This document shows, in pieces, positions 16,337-25,717 of a stretch of 41,789 nt of DNA. The stretch comes from Paracoccaceae bacterium. GTDB lineage: Bacteria > Pseudomonadota > Alphaproteobacteria > Rhodobacterales > Rhodobacteraceae. Under the pieces are notes generated by a model. That model saw nothing but the letters and a program-made list of their open reading frames with translations, was not told the origin of the DNA and did no database searches. Position 1 is the first letter of the stretch. Each line of letters starts with the position of its first letter. The stretch covers positions 1 to 41,789 of the forward strand of contig REDZ01000069.1 in the NCBI GenBank assembly GCA_007695345.1. Reading direction: 5' to 3'. The position numbers were made by a program, and so were the translations under genes.

Positions 16337-16503
16337 CGGGATGGCCGGGTGTGTCCGTGGTTCCGGCTCCTTGCACGTCTGCGACACTTCACGCTCCGAA
16401 ACCAGCGACCATGGATCGGCCGGGCTGTGTGAACGCGTGAACTTCAAGACTTGGCTCTCCTTGCGTCAGTGACGGCGGGTGCGGCCTGCATGCGCCTTTT
16501 ATC

Positions 16504-18015
16504 TCAGTCCCCGATCTCGGCGATCGGTTTCTTTCGTTCTATCGTGCGCTTGGCCAGGATGATGAAGGCCAGAAGTGTGCAGGCGATGAAGAACAGCGCG
16601 ATGGGGCGGCCCAGCAGCACCTCCCAGTTGCCGCGCGACAGGATGATCGACTGGCGCAGGTTCAACTCCAGCATGGGCGTGATGATAAAGGCCACAAGGA
16701 AGGTGACGAAACTGTAGTCATATTTCTTCATAAGATAGCCCAGCGCGGCAAAGGCGATCAGGATGATCAGCCCGAAGGCGCCGTAGCCCTGCAACAGCAT
16801 CCCCGCGAGGCAGAAGAAGATCACGATGGGAATGACCACATGCGGCGGCACCCGCGTGATCTGGGCGAAGACCATCAGCCCGAACCAGCCCAGGATCAGC
16901 ATGAAGATACTGGCCACGATCATGCCCGCGAAGATCGAATACAGCAATTCGGGCTCATCGCGCAGCAACAGCGGGCCGACGGTTATCCCATGGATCGCGA
17001 AGGCCCCGATCAGCAGCGCGGCCGACACATTGCCCGGAATCCCCAGCCCGAACAGCGGGATCAGGGCTGCCGGGATCACCGCGTTATCGGCCGATTCCGA
17101 TGCGGCCACGCCCTCTGGCGCGCCCTTGCCGAACTGCTCTGGCGTGCGCGAGGCGCGTTTTGCCATGCCATAGGACATCCAGGACCCAACCGATGGTCCC
17201 AGTCCCGGCAAGGCGCCGACAAATGTGCCCACACCCGTGCCGCGCAGAATGGTCGGAAAGATCTTGCGCAGGATGGGAAAGGTGATGCGGTCGCCCTTGT
17301 GGTTCTCGAGCTTGACGGCCATCGTCTCGCGCTCGTAGCGCAGCTTCTCCGACTGCACGAACATCTCTGACAATGCGAGCGTGCCGATGGCGACCGCGAT
17401 CAGCGGCATCCCGTCCATCAACTGGGTATAGCCAAAGGTCAGGCGCGGCAGGCCGGTCTGGTTGTCCAGCCCGATCGTGCCCAGCAGAACACCCAGAGCC
17501 CCGGCAGCCAGCCCCTTGAAGATATCGCCCCCTGACAGCCCGGCGATGAACACCAGCGCAAATGCGAGGATCGCGGCCATTTCATAGGGGCCGAACAGCA
17601 GCGCCACACGCGCAAAGGGGATGGCCACGAAAATCAGGATCGTGGTGGCCAGAATATCCCCGATAACCGAGGCCAGAAGCCCCACCTGCAGTGCTGTGCG
17701 TGGCTTGCCGCTTTTGGCCATTGGATAGCCGTCAAGGCTGGTTGCGGCGGATGATGCCTCGCCCGGCGCATTCAGCAGGATGGCCGATACCGCACTGCCT
17801 GCCGCTGTGCCCTTGGACAGCCCGATCAGGAAGGAAATCGCGATCAGGGGCGACATGTAGAATGTCATCGGAATGGCAATCGCGATCGCGACCGACCGCG
17901 ACAGGCCGGGGATCACGCCGATGATGTAGCCCAGAAACACCCCGCCCGCGATGCCGAACAGGGCGTCGAATTGCAGGGTTTCGCCAATGGCACTGCCAAC
18001 GATTGAAAAATCCAT
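16504..18015 (-). CDS. Tripartite tricarboxylate transporter large membrane subunit (TctA family)
   Basis: This 503-residue inner-membrane protein of the TctA family has about a dozen hydrophobic segments. Visible family blocks are GGVFLGYIIGVIPGLSRSVA near the N-terminus, LNAPGEASSAATSLDGYPMA, GLSGGDIFKGLAAGALGVLL, the second internal GALPGLGPSVGSWMSYGMAK, and LFGLGIPGNVSAALLIGAF. It forms the cation-coupled permease with TctB. The start lies 3 bp after the tctB stop, so the two are one operon, most likely with tctC as third gene. No tctD/tctE regulator pair is present nearby. Confidence 0.9.
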   Translation of the reverse strand: MDFSIVGSAIGETLQFDALFGIAGGVFLGYIIGVIPGLSRSVAIAIAIPMTFYMSPLIAISFLIGLSKGTAAGSAVSAILLNAPGEASSAATSLDGYPMAKSGKPRTALQVGLLASVIGDILATTILIFVAIPFARVALLFGPYEMAAILAFALVFIAGLSGGDIFKGLAAGALGVLLGTIGLDNQTGLPRLTFGYTQLMDGMPLIAVAIGTLALSEMFVQSEKLRYERETMAVKLENHKGDRITFPILRKIFPTILRGTGVGTFVGALPGLGPSVGSWMSYGMAKRASRTPEQFGKGAPEGVAASESADNAVIPAALIPLFGLGIPGNVSAALLIGAFAIHGITVGPLLLRDEPELLYSIFAGMIVASIFMLILGWFGLMVFAQITRVPPHVVIPIVIFFCLAGMLLQGYGAFGLIILIAFAALGYLMKKYDYSFVTFLVAFIITPMLELNLRQSIILSRGNWEVLLGRPIALFFIACTLLAFIILAKRTIERKKPIAEIGD

Positions 18016-18018
18016 GGC

Positions 18019-18471
18019 TCAGACCACCCCGACACGCATCATGTAAACCGACAGCACATACAGCAGAACCACCGGCACCACCGAACAGCCCAGCAGGATA
18101 TACCAGCGCCGCTCTCCCAGCAGGATCAGCATCAGAGCGATGATCGGCGCCCCGGCATAGGTCAGCTTGACATGCGACAGGACAAAGATCGCCGCCGCGA
18201 TATAGACAAAGGGCCATGCCGCCCAGCCAAAGGCGCGCCAGTCGATCTCGAGATTCACGGGTGACTCGCGCTTCTCGACCATCTCCATGATCGATTTGAT
18301 GACCACGACACCGGCGCTGAGCAGCATGATCCACGATGCGATATTGGGCACCAGATCCGGCGGCATCTGCGCCAACGGGTTCACCCCGGCATAGTTCGGG
18401 ATGATCCATGTCAGGCAGAGTGCCGCGAATACCATCACGACCAGCCCCGACCAGAAGCTTTGTCTTGCCAT
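18019..18471 (-). CDS. Tripartite tricarboxylate transporter small membrane subunit (TctB family)
   Basis: This 150-residue protein has four predicted membrane segments: FWSGLVVMVFAALCLTWIIP, IASWIMLLSAGVVVIKSIM, WAAWPFVYIAAAIFVLSHV with APIIALMLILLGER, and YILLGCSVVPVVLLYVLSVY at the C-terminus. This is the arrangement of the poorly conserved TctB subunit. It is the first gene of the tctB-tctA-tctC operon; its promoter should lie in the gap above 18471. Identification rests on topology, size and position as much as on sequence. Confidence 0.85.
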   Translation of the reverse strand: MARQSFWSGLVVMVFAALCLTWIIPNYAGVNPLAQMPPDLVPNIASWIMLLSAGVVVIKSIMEMVEKRESPVNLEIDWRAFGWAAWPFVYIAAAIFVLSHVKLTYAGAPIIALMLILLGERRWYILLGCSVVPVVLLYVLSVYMMRVGVV

Positions 18472-18962
18472 ATATCTGTCGTCCCTGTCGTTCGTCTTGT
18501 TTTTCGCCCTCGGGGCCTAACCCGATGACACTGACGTTACCAAACACTGGCCCGCGTGGCCGGGGCGTTCAAGGAAAAATGTAGGTGGCGCTGCCAATTT
18601 CATCAGCAAACGCCTGAGAAAACGACAATAATATCGGGTCGAAAAGGGTTCGCGCTGGCATGGCGCGCGCTCAAGAGTGAGTGAAAGCACCCGGAAACAG
18701 ATGGAATCATGTATCCGCCTGGCAGGGAAGGATGCGCAGCAAGCCAACGCGTCACGTTACGGATTGACGCCCCGTTTGCAGGCCGCAAAGTAGTGCCTGG
18801 CGACGCCGCGTTCCCCCGCACGCGTCGGGCATGGTCCGCGCCAGCTCTGGCGGTCATCGTCCCACCACGCAAACCACCGCCCGAAACTTCCTGCATCACC
18901 TGCGCACACATGCACCGTTCCGCCTGATGCCCCCGGCCTGCGGTCCAGGTCCGAGGAAAGGG
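18472..18962. other. Intergenic region without recognised gene (491 bp)
   Basis: The region between the hemerythrin gene's stop and the tctB start holds no frame I recognise. It is noticeably less GC-rich around 18585-18635 (a CAATAATATCGG block), where a promoter for the tct operon is most likely. Short frames on both strands have no ribosome site and no familiar motif. Confidence 0.45.
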
Positions 18963-19529
18963 CTAGAACCGGAGCGCGTGGTGCAGGATCACGGGCACGA
19001 CCAGTTCCTCTTCATCCACCAGGTGCCGGTTCAGGAACCCTTCGAACCCCTCCAGCCGCTCCAGCATCGCCCCGGCGCCGGCGCGCGCATCGGCGGAACG
19101 GTCCTGCAATGCGCGCAGGTGTGTATTGGCAGCATCCGTCAGGCTGGCGAGTTCGCTGTCCAGCCTGTGATGATCGGCATCCAGCAGATCGAAACCATGG
19201 CTGAGCCGTGGTTCTGCGCCCGACAGGACGGGGAAGTAATGCGCATCTTCGATCTGGTGATGACCATGCAACTGATTGATCAGGAATCCGCCGATCTGCG
19301 CTGTCATCTGGCCATGCGCTCGCGGGTCGCGCCCCTTGTCCAGAAAGCTGCGCGTGTCGGTTTGCCAGTCCTTCAGGGCGCGGCGAAACATCAGATGCCT
19401 GTCCAGCCAGAAGCGCGTCAGCCCGTCGAAATTGCGGTGGCTTTCCCAGATGTCACGCGGGTAGTCCTGCAACAAGACGCGCAATGCGTCGGGCAGGGCA
19501 TTGCGGCGGGCAAGGTCAGTGTCTGGCAT
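18963..19529 (-). CDS. Hemerythrin-domain (HHE) protein
   Basis: This 188-residue cytoplasmic protein is predicted to be a four-helix bundle binding a non-haem di-iron centre. Metal-ligand candidates are spread along the sequence as in the HHE family: H in WESHRNFDG, HGHHQIEDAHYFPVL, LLDADHHRLDSELA, and FLNRHLVDEEELVVPVILHH at the end. Roles known for relatives include oxygen, NO or iron sensing and protection of Fe-S proteins. The ATG at 19529 has GGAG six bases upstream; the upstream ATG at 19547 lacks a ribosome site. It stands alone between proS and the tct operon. Confidence 0.82.
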   Translation of the reverse strand: MPDTDLARRNALPDALRVLLQDYPRDIWESHRNFDGLTRFWLDRHLMFRRALKDWQTDTRSFLDKGRDPRAHGQMTAQIGGFLINQLHGHHQIEDAHYFPVLSGAEPRLSHGFDLLDADHHRLDSELASLTDAANTHLRALQDRSADARAGAGAMLERLEGFEGFLNRHLVDEEELVVPVILHHALRF

Positions 19530-19615
19530 GTCGGACTCCGAGTGCATGATGCGACAGGAGTTAAACCATCAGGCACGCTGCGCAACTGCGCGCACAGATG
19601 GTGTGCGCTGACGAA

Positions 19616-20956
19616 TCAGGCGTCTGCGTAAATCTGCGCCAGCCGGTCCACCGCTGCCTCGGCCGACAGCTCTTCGCTCTCGCCAGTGCGGCGGCTGGTC
19701 AGTTCCACCACGCCCTTGGCCAGCCCGCGCGGCCCGACCGTGATCCGCCAGGGCAGGCCGATCAGGTCCATGGTCGCGAATTTCGCGCCTGCGCGCTCAT
19801 CCCGGTCGTCATAGAGCGGTTCCAGCCCCTTTGCGATCAGCGCCTGGTACAGCGCGTCGCAAGCGGCATCGGCAGCGCTGTCGCCCTGTTTCAGATTCAC
19901 GATCCCGGCATGGAACGGGGTCACCCCCTCGGGCCAGATGATGCCCTTGTCATCATGGCTGGCCTCGATGATCGCGCCCAGCAGACGGCTGACGCCGATC
20001 CCGTGACTGCCCATATGCACCGGCACCCGCTCGCCCTTGTCATTGACAACAACTGCACCCATCGCTTCGGAATACTTGGTGCCGAAGTAGAATATCTGCC
20101 CGACCTCGATCCCGCGCGCGCGGCGCCGGCGCTCTTCGGGGACTTGCGCGTTGAACGCCGCCTCGTCATGCGTATCATCCGTGCGGGCATAGCGGCTGGT
20201 GAATTCCTCCAGCACGGCCTGGCATTCGGACACGCTGTCGTAATCAACGCTCCGATCACCAAAGCGCAGATCGGTGATGGCACTATCATAAAATACCTCG
20301 GATTCGCCCGTGTCGGCCAGCACCAGGAACTCATGCGTGTCATCGCCGCCGATGGGACCGCTTTCGGCACGCATCGGGATCGCTTGCAGCCCCATGCGCT
20401 CGTAGGTGCGCAGGTAGCTGACCAGATGGCGGTTATAGGCGTGCAGCGCCGCGTCACGGTCGATGTCGAAATTATAGCCGTCCTTCATCAGGAACTCGCG
20501 CCCGCGCATGACACCAAACCGGGGGCGGACCTCATCGCGGAATTTCCACTGGATGTGATACAATGTCAGCGGCAGGTCCTTGTAGCTGGCCACATGCGCG
20601 CGAAAGATGTCGGTGATCAGCTCCTCATTTGTCGGCCCGTAGAGCATGTCGCGCCCGTGGCGGTCGGTGATGCGCAGCATCTCTTCGCCGTAATCCTCAT
20701 AGCGCCCCGATTCGCGCCACAGATCGGCCGATTGCAGGGTGGGCATCAGCATGGGGATATGGCCTGCGCGCACCTGCTCCTGATGCACGATCTCTTCGAT
20801 CCGGCGCAGCACACGATACCCCAGCGGCAGCCAGGAATAGATGCCGGCGCTGGCTTGCTTGATCATGCCCGCCCGCAGCATCAGGCGGTGGCTGACAATC
20901 TGCGCCTCGGAGGGGGTTTCCTTCAGAACGGGCAGGAAATAGCGGGTCAGACGCAT
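19616..20956 (-). CDS. proS: Prolyl-tRNA synthetase (short alphaproteobacterial type)
   Basis: This 446-residue class II aminoacyl-tRNA synthetase charges tRNA-Pro. Motif 1 lies in [20 protein letters not shown], motif 2 in [20 protein letters not shown], and motif 3 in [16 protein letters not shown]. At this length it lacks the large INS editing insertion found in the E. coli enzyme, which is the normal form in alphaproteobacteria. The C-terminal anticodon-binding domain includes [20 protein letters not shown]. The ATG at 20956 has GGAG nearby. It lies downstream of tkt on the same strand, with a GC-hairpin region between them. Confidence 0.96.
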   Translation of the reverse strand: MRLTRYFLPVLKETPSEAQIVSHRLMLRAGMIKQASAGIYSWLPLGYRVLRRIEEIVHQEQVRAGHIPMLMPTLQSADLWRESGRYEDYGEEMLRITDRHGRDMLYGPTNEELITDIFRAHVASYKDLPLTLYHIQWKFRDEVRPRFGVMRGREFLMKDGYNFDIDRDAALHAYNRHLVSYLRTYERMGLQAIPMRAESGPIGGDDTHEFLVLADTGESEVFYDSAITDLRFGDRSVDYDSVSECQAVLEEFTSRYARTDDTHDEAAFNAQVPEERRRRARGIEVGQIFYFGTKYSEAMGAVVVNDKGERVPVHMGSHGIGVSRLLGAIIEASHDDKGIIWPEGVTPFHAGIVNLKQGDSAADAACDALYQALIAKGLEPLYDDRDERAGAKFATMDLIGLPWRITVGPRGLAKGVVELTSRRTGESEELSAEAAVDRLAQIYADA

Positions 20957-21030
20957 GGGGCACTCCGTGGATCAATGACAGGACCGGGCTTACGCGATGC
21001 GCGCGCGCGCAGCAAGCGTGAGGGCGACCC

Positions 21031-21101
21031 GCCCGGCCAGCAGGGCCGGGCAGCGCCCGCGAAGGGCCATGGGCGGGGGGGTGGGGCCGTGAGCGGGCGC
21101 T
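21031..21101. repeat. Paired GC-rich hairpins between tkt and proS
   Basis: GCCCGGCC (21031-21038) pairs with GGCCGGGC (21044-21051), loop AGCAG. Directly after it, AGCGCCCGC (21052-21060) pairs with GCGGGCGCT (21093-21101) across 32 bp. No T-tract follows. It may attenuate readthrough from tkt into proS, or be a degenerate copy of the GC palindrome seen at 13127-13190 (shared GGGCGCTGCCC core on the minus strand). Confidence 0.55.
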
Positions 21102-21116
21102 TACCCCCTTGCAGGT

Positions 21117-23135
21117 TCAGAGCAACGCCTTGACCTTGGCCACCACCGAGTCTGCCGTGATCCCAAGTTCGCGGTAGATCGTGGGCGCAGGGGCGGATGC
21201 ACCGAAATCATGCATGCCCACAAAGCCCGATTTCTCGCGCTTGCCGCGCTCACCATACAGCCAGCGGTCCCAGCCGAAGCGGATCCCGGCCTCTATCGCC
21301 ACGCGCACCGGGCCCGCAGGCAGCACCTTGCGGCGGTAGCTCTCGGGTTGTTGCTCGAACAGCTCCCAGCAGGGGAAGGACACGACGCGCGTGCCGATGC
21401 CCTCGGCCTCGAGCATTTTGCGCGCTTCCATCGCGATCTCGACCTCGGACCCGGTCGCCATCAGCAGCGCGCGGCGCTTGGCCTCTGCCTCTGCCAGGAC
21501 ATAGGCGCCCTGCGCGACCTGGTTCCTGGTCTTGTGTGCCAGGCGCAGGGTCGGCAGGTTCTGCCGCGACAATGCCATCACCGAGGGTGTGCGCGCGCTG
21601 GTCAGCGCCAGTTCCCATGTCTCGGCCGTTTCGACCGTGTCACAGGGGCGGAAGACATTGATATTGGGCGTGGCGCGGAGCATGGCCAGATGCTCGACCG
21701 GTTGATGGGTTGGCCCATCCTCGCCCAGTCCGATGGAATCATGCGTCATCACATAGCTGACCGGCACGCCCATCAGCGCCGAGAGCCGCATGGACCCGCG
21801 CGCATAATCGGTAAAACACAGGAATGTGCCGCCATAGGGCTTGATCCCGCCATGCAGCGCCATGCCGTTCATTGCAGCGGCCATCCCATGCTCGCGAACA
21901 CCGTAATAGACGTAGCGGCCCTTGCGGTCCTCGGGGGCGAACACACCCAGCCCTTCGGTCTTGGTGTTGTTCGACCCGGTCAGATCGGCCGAGCCGCCCA
22001 TCGTCTCGGGGCAGACCTTGTTGACGACCTCCAGCACCATTTCCGAGGATTTGCGCGTCGCCACTTTCGGTGCCTGTTCCGAAACCTGCTTTTTCAGCGC
22101 CCGGATCGCCGAAGCCAGTTTCGCCGGGGCCGCACCTGACATCCGGCGGGTGAACTCGGCCTGTTTCGTGGCCGAGAGGGTCGAAAAGCGCCCCTCCCAC
22201 TCAGTGCGTGCAGCACCCCCGCGTGCGCCATGGGCGCGCCAGGCCTTCAGCACATCTGCCGGGATCTCGAAGGGGCCATGAGGCCAGCCATAGATCTCCT
22301 TGGTGATGGCAATCTCGTCATCGCCAAGGGGCGCGCCGTGTGCACCCGAACTGTCCGCCTTGGCCGGGCTGCCGAACCCGATGATGGTCTTGCAATCGAC
22401 CAGCACAGGACGGTCCGACGCCTTGGCCTCGGTCAGTGCGCGGTCAATATCGGCCGGGTCATGCCCGTCGCACGACAGCACATGCCAGCCTGCCGCCGCA
22501 AACCGCGCGCGCTGGTCGGTCACATCCGACAGGCTGACGCGCCCGTCGATGGTGATGTCGTTATTGTCCCACAGCACGATCAGACGCGAGAGCTTCTGCC
22601 GCCCGGCAAGGCTGATCGCCTCGTGGCTGATCCCTTCCATCAGGCAGCCGTCGCCTGCGATGACCCATGTGTGATGATCCACGATCCTGGGGCCGTATTC
22701 GGCGCGCAGCTTTTCCTCGGCCATGGCGAAACCCACGGCATTCGCGATACCCTGACCCAGCGGGCCGGTTGTCGTCTCGATCCCCTTGGCATGGCCATAT
22801 TCGGGATGGCCCGCCGTGATCGACCCCCATTGGCGGAAATTGCGGATCTGATCGAGCGTCATATCCTCATAGCCGGTCAGGTGCAGAAGCGCATAAAGCA
22901 GCATCGAGCCATGGCCCGCCGACAGGATGAACCGGTCGCGATCGGCCCAGTCCGGGGCGCTTGCATCGAATTTGAGATGGCGCGAGAACAGGACCGTGGC
23001 GACATCGGCCATGCCCATCGGCATGCCGGGATGGCCCGATTTTGCCGCCTGCACGGCGTCCATCGCGAGCGCGCGGATCGCGGTGGCCTGTTGCCAGTGA
23101 TCGGGATGCGCCTTGCGCAAAGCTGCGATATCCAC
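21117..23135 (-). CDS. tkt: Transketolase
   Basis: This 672-residue thiamine diphosphate enzyme of the pentose phosphate and Calvin pathways transfers two-carbon units between sugar phosphates. Recognisable parts are [40 protein letters not shown], the ThDP-binding [13 protein letters not shown] through [11 protein letters not shown], the pyrimidine domain [20 protein letters not shown], and [20 protein letters not shown]. The start is a GTG at 23135 with AAGGA nine bases upstream; the product then begins [14 protein letters not shown] as in relatives. No Calvin-cycle genes lie near, so this is best taken as the housekeeping copy. Confidence 0.95.
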   Translation of the reverse strand: MDIAALRKAHPDHWQQATAIRALAMDAVQAAKSGHPGMPMGMADVATVLFSRHLKFDASAPDWADRDRFILSAGHGSMLLYALLHLTGYEDMTLDQIRNFRQWGSITAGHPEYGHAKGIETTTGPLGQGIANAVGFAMAEEKLRAEYGPRIVDHHTWVIAGDGCLMEGISHEAISLAGRQKLSRLIVLWDNNDITIDGRVSLSDVTDQRARFAAAGWHVLSCDGHDPADIDRALTEAKASDRPVLVDCKTIIGFGSPAKADSSGAHGAPLGDDEIAITKEIYGWPHGPFEIPADVLKAWRAHGARGGAARTEWEGRFSTLSATKQAEFTRRMSGAAPAKLASAIRALKKQVSEQAPKVATRKSSEMVLEVVNKVCPETMGGSADLTGSNNTKTEGLGVFAPEDRKGRYVYYGVREHGMAAAMNGMALHGGIKPYGGTFLCFTDYARGSMRLSALMGVPVSYVMTHDSIGLGEDGPTHQPVEHLAMLRATPNINVFRPCDTVETAETWELALTSARTPSVMALSRQNLPTLRLAHKTRNQVAQGAYVLAEAEAKRRALLMATGSEVEIAMEARKMLEAEGIGTRVVSFPCWELFEQQPESYRRKVLPAGPVRVAIEAGIRFGWDRWLYGERGKREKSGFVGMHDFGASAPAPTIYRELGITADSVVAKVKALL

Positions 23136-23394
23136 CTGCGTCTGTCCTTCATGTTACCCCTAACGTGTTCGGGTCATACCAGCCTGTGCGGCAAGTTCAA
23201 GCAAGCCCGCGCCTGCGCCGCAGCCAAAACCGGCGATAATATTGGAAAGCCCCGGCTTTGCGGTTAGGCTTGCAGCCTCGGGCCGCCGGTTTCTTGCGCG
23301 CAGCGATTCGCTGTGCAGTGCCGGGCCGGTCCGACAGCAACGGGACAACCGGCATTTGAGCGCCAGTATAGCGGCAGGGGGATTCGAGACAGGC

Positions 23395-23880
23395 ATGAGC
23401 AAGGGATCAGAGCTTGAGACGCGGCTTGGCCGCGCGCTTGACCGTATCGCGCGCAGTGCGCAGGGCCTGGGCCGCGCGTCCGAGGTAACCACAGCAACGC
23501 AGACCGACGAACTGCAGGCGCAGCTTGATGCAGAGCGGCGCAAGAATGCGAAGTTGTCGGAACGGGTGAATGCCGTGCGCCAGCGGCAGGACAGTTCCTT
23601 TGCCACGCTGGAGCGGCGGCTGGCGCGGATGACCGAACAGCTTGATCTGCAGAGCCTGGAGATGTTGCGGCTGAAAAAGGCCAATACCAAACTGATCGAG
23701 GCCAATCGCAAGCTGCGCGAGGATACCGAGGCCAATGTGATCGAGGCCAGCACCGTCAACCGGGCCCTTCTGGCCGAGCTTGAGGCGCTGCGCGCCGAAC
23801 GCGCCGCCGAAATGGCCGAGATGGAAGATGTGCTGGGCGAGCTGAAACCGATGATCGAGGCCGGAGAGACCAATGCCTGA
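23395..23880 (+). CDS. Coiled-coil protein encoded upstream of zapA
   Basis: This 161-residue protein has no catalytic motif. From about residue 35 to the end it is nearly continuous heptad-patterned helix (LQAQLDAERRKNAKLSERVN, LERRLARMTEQLDLQSLEML, LLAELEALRAERAAEMAEME), strongly suggesting a long coiled coil. The stop overlaps the zapA start by 8 bp, so the two are translationally coupled. A coiled-coil partner upstream of zapA is a recurrent arrangement in Rhodobacterales as far as I recall, and a role in Z-ring organisation is a reasonable inference. The ATG at 23395 is supported by a weak GAGACAGG upstream. Confidence 0.78.
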   Translation: MSKGSELETRLGRALDRIARSAQGLGRASEVTTATQTDELQAQLDAERRKNAKLSERVNAVRQRQDSSFATLERRLARMTEQLDLQSLEMLRLKKANTKLIEANRKLREDTEANVIEASTVNRALLAELEALRAERAAEMAEMEDVLGELKPMIEAGETNA

Positions 23881-24268
23881 GCAATCCATTACTATCGGCC
23901 ACAAGGAATTCACCGTCGCCTGCCAGGCCGGCGAAGAACCCTATCTGATCGCCGCCGCCGAAATGCTGGATGCCGAGGCGCGCACCCTGCTGAACCAGAT
24001 CGGGCGCGTGCCCGCCGAGCGGATGCTCTTGATGTCGGGGCTGATGCTGGCCGACAAGACCGCAGAGGCCGAGGACCGCGCCAAGGCCGCCCAGGCCGAG
24101 ATCGAAAGCCTGCGCGAAGAGATCGCGCGCCTGCGTGCCCGCCCCGAGCCCGAGCCGCGCCGCGTAGAGGTGCCTGTCGTGCCGCAGGATCTGACCGATG
24201 CGCTGACCGAACTTGCCGCCCGCGCCGAGGCCGTCGCCGATGATCTGGAGGCGCGCGCCGCACCCTGA
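23873..24268 (+). CDS. zapA: Cell division protein ZapA
   Basis: This 131-residue FtsZ-ring stabiliser has the ZapA head domain in residues 1-65 (ITIGHKEFTVACQAGEEPYL, then LIAAAEMLDAEARTLLNQIG and RMLLMSGLMLADKTAE), followed by a coiled-coil (AKAAQAEIESLREEIARLRA) and an alanine-rich tail longer than in E. coli ZapA. ZapA dimers pair through the coiled coil and cross-link FtsZ filaments. The gene overlaps its upstream coiled-coil partner by 8 bp and is followed by a probable 6S RNA, a neighbour conserved across proteobacteria. Confidence 0.88.
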   Translation: MPEQSITIGHKEFTVACQAGEEPYLIAAAEMLDAEARTLLNQIGRVPAERMLLMSGLMLADKTAEAEDRAKAAQAEIESLREEIARLRARPEPEPRRVEVPVVPQDLTDALTELAARAEAVADDLEARAAP

Positions 24269-24284
24269 TCGCGCCCGGCCGTCA

Positions 24285-24425
24285 CAGGCCGCGCGCCACC
24301 CTGTCTGTTGTTTCCGTGCGTTAACAGCATGGGGGGCGGCCTTGTTCCACCCCGAGCTTGGAGCCCGGCGGGCGGCTTTGGACGCGCGCCTCTGCTATGA
24401 GCAGAGGCAAGGTCAGCGCGCGCCC
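24285..24425 (+). ncRNA. ssrS: Probable 6S RNA
   Basis: The 144-bp space between zapA and guaD holds a structured sequence where 6S RNA is often found. The outer ends can pair (GCGCGC at 24291-24296 with the GCGCGC run near 24416-24421). A perfect 8-bp hairpin, CCTCTGCT-ATG-AGCAGAGG (24389-24407), sits on the 3' side, like the small hairpin in the 3' strand of the 6S central bubble. The remaining GGGGGGCGGCC...CCACCCC part can form an inner stem. 6S RNA binds the housekeeping RNA polymerase and mimics an open promoter. Exact ends are uncertain; the 3' end would overlap the end of guaD. Identity is inferred from location and fold. Confidence 0.55.
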
Positions 24426-25705
24426 TTGGCGGGGTTGCCCGCGATGTAGGTCTCCAGCACGGCGCGGTCATCGCCCATCACCTGCAGCGTGAACAATTCA
24501 TCCACCAGACCGCGTGCGCGTTCCATCCGTTGTGCCATGGCCGGGGTCGCGCGGGCGTCCAGAACGACCAGATCGGCCTCGCTGCCCGGCTCCAGCGTGC
24601 CGATCCGGTCTGCCAGCCCCAGCGCTTCGGCATTGCCCCGCGTGATCCAGTCAAAGGCGCGATAGGGGTGCATCCGCTGGCCCTGCAATTGCAGCACCTT
24701 GTAGCCCTCGGCCAGGGTCTGGAGCATGGAATAGCTGGTCCCGCCGCCGATATCGGTTGCGATTGCATTGCTCAGACCGGCCTCGCGCAACCGCGCGTCA
24801 TCGAACAGGCCCGAACCCAGATACAGGTTCGAGGTCGGGCAGAAGACCGGTTTGGCATCGGCCTCGGCCAGTGCAGAGAGTTCGCGGTCGGACAGATGGA
24901 GGGCATGGCCCAGCAGGCTGTTGGCGCGCAGCAACCCGTAGCGCGCATAGATATCGGTGTAATCTTTCGCCTGGGGATAAAGCCGGCAGGCGAGGGCGAT
25001 TTCGGCGTGGTTCTCGCTCAGATGGGTCTGGATATGGCAGTCGGGATGCGCCAGCGCCAGCGCCTGGGCCGCTTCCATCTGCGCGGGGCTGGACGTGATC
25101 GCGAAGCGCGGCGTGATCGCATAGCCCAGCCGCCCGCGCCCGTGCCAGCGCGCAATCAGCGCCGCGCTTTCGTCAAAGCTGGTTTGCGCCGTGTCGCACA
25201 GGCCCTCGGGCGCGTTGCGATCCATCATCACCTTGCCGGTGATCAGCCGCATGTTGCGGATGTGTGCCTCGGCAAACAGCGCCTCGGCCGATGCGGCATG
25301 GACCGAAGCATAGGCCACTGCCGTCGTGGTGCCGTGATCGGTCAGCCGGTCCAGAAAGCGCCCGGCCATTTGCGCGCAAAGCTCCGGATCGGCATAGCGG
25401 ATTTCTTCTGGAAAGGTGTAGTCGTTCAGCCAGTCCAGCAATTCCGCCGCCCAGCTTGCGATCACCTGCGTCTGCGGAAAATGCAGATGCGTGTCGATAA
25501 AGCCAGGCATGACCAGATGCGGACGGTGGTCGATCACCTCGGCCCCGACCGTGTCCAATGTTGAATATTCACCTATGCGGCGGATCAGCCCGCCCTCGAT
25601 CAGCAGCGCGCCATCCTCGATATAGCGGAAGCTCTCTGTGTCGTCGGGATGCTCTGGCGCGCGCAAATAGCTGAGCAGGCGCGCGCGGAGGATGGTGCGG
25701 GACAT
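24413..25705 (-). CDS. guaD: Guanine deaminase
   Basis: This 430-residue zinc amidohydrolase converts guanine to xanthine and ammonia. Metal ligands are visible as HLH in PGFIDTHLHFPQTQVIASWA, the histidine in CHIQTHLSENHAEI, the histidine in LLGHALHLSDREL, and the aspartate in AIATDIGGGTSYSM. CPTSNLYLGSGLF is a characteristic family block. It is the last gene of the xdhA-xdhB-xdhC-guaD transcription unit, 12 bp after xdhC, so its product xanthine is passed to the xanthine dehydrogenase encoded upstream. Confidence 0.93.
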   Translation of the reverse strand: MSRTILRARLLSYLRAPEHPDDTESFRYIEDGALLIEGGLIRRIGEYSTLDTVGAEVIDHRPHLVMPGFIDTHLHFPQTQVIASWAAELLDWLNDYTFPEEIRYADPELCAQMAGRFLDRLTDHGTTTAVAYASVHAASAEALFAEAHIRNMRLITGKVMMDRNAPEGLCDTAQTSFDESAALIARWHGRGRLGYAITPRFAITSSPAQMEAAQALALAHPDCHIQTHLSENHAEIALACRLYPQAKDYTDIYARYGLLRANSLLGHALHLSDRELSALAEADAKPVFCPTSNLYLGSGLFDDARLREAGLSNAIATDIGGGTSYSMLQTLAEGYKVLQLQGQRMHPYRAFDWITRGNAEALGLADRIGTLEPGSEADLVVLDARATPAMAQRMERARGLVDELFTLQVMGDDRAVLETYIAGNPAKGAR

Positions 25706-25717
25706 GCGGGCGGGCTT

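Noticed and set aside
18603-18911. 102-codon minus-strand frame in the tctB upstream gap
   Set aside because: No ribosome site, no familiar motif and arginine/alanine-rich composition typical of random GC-rich DNA.
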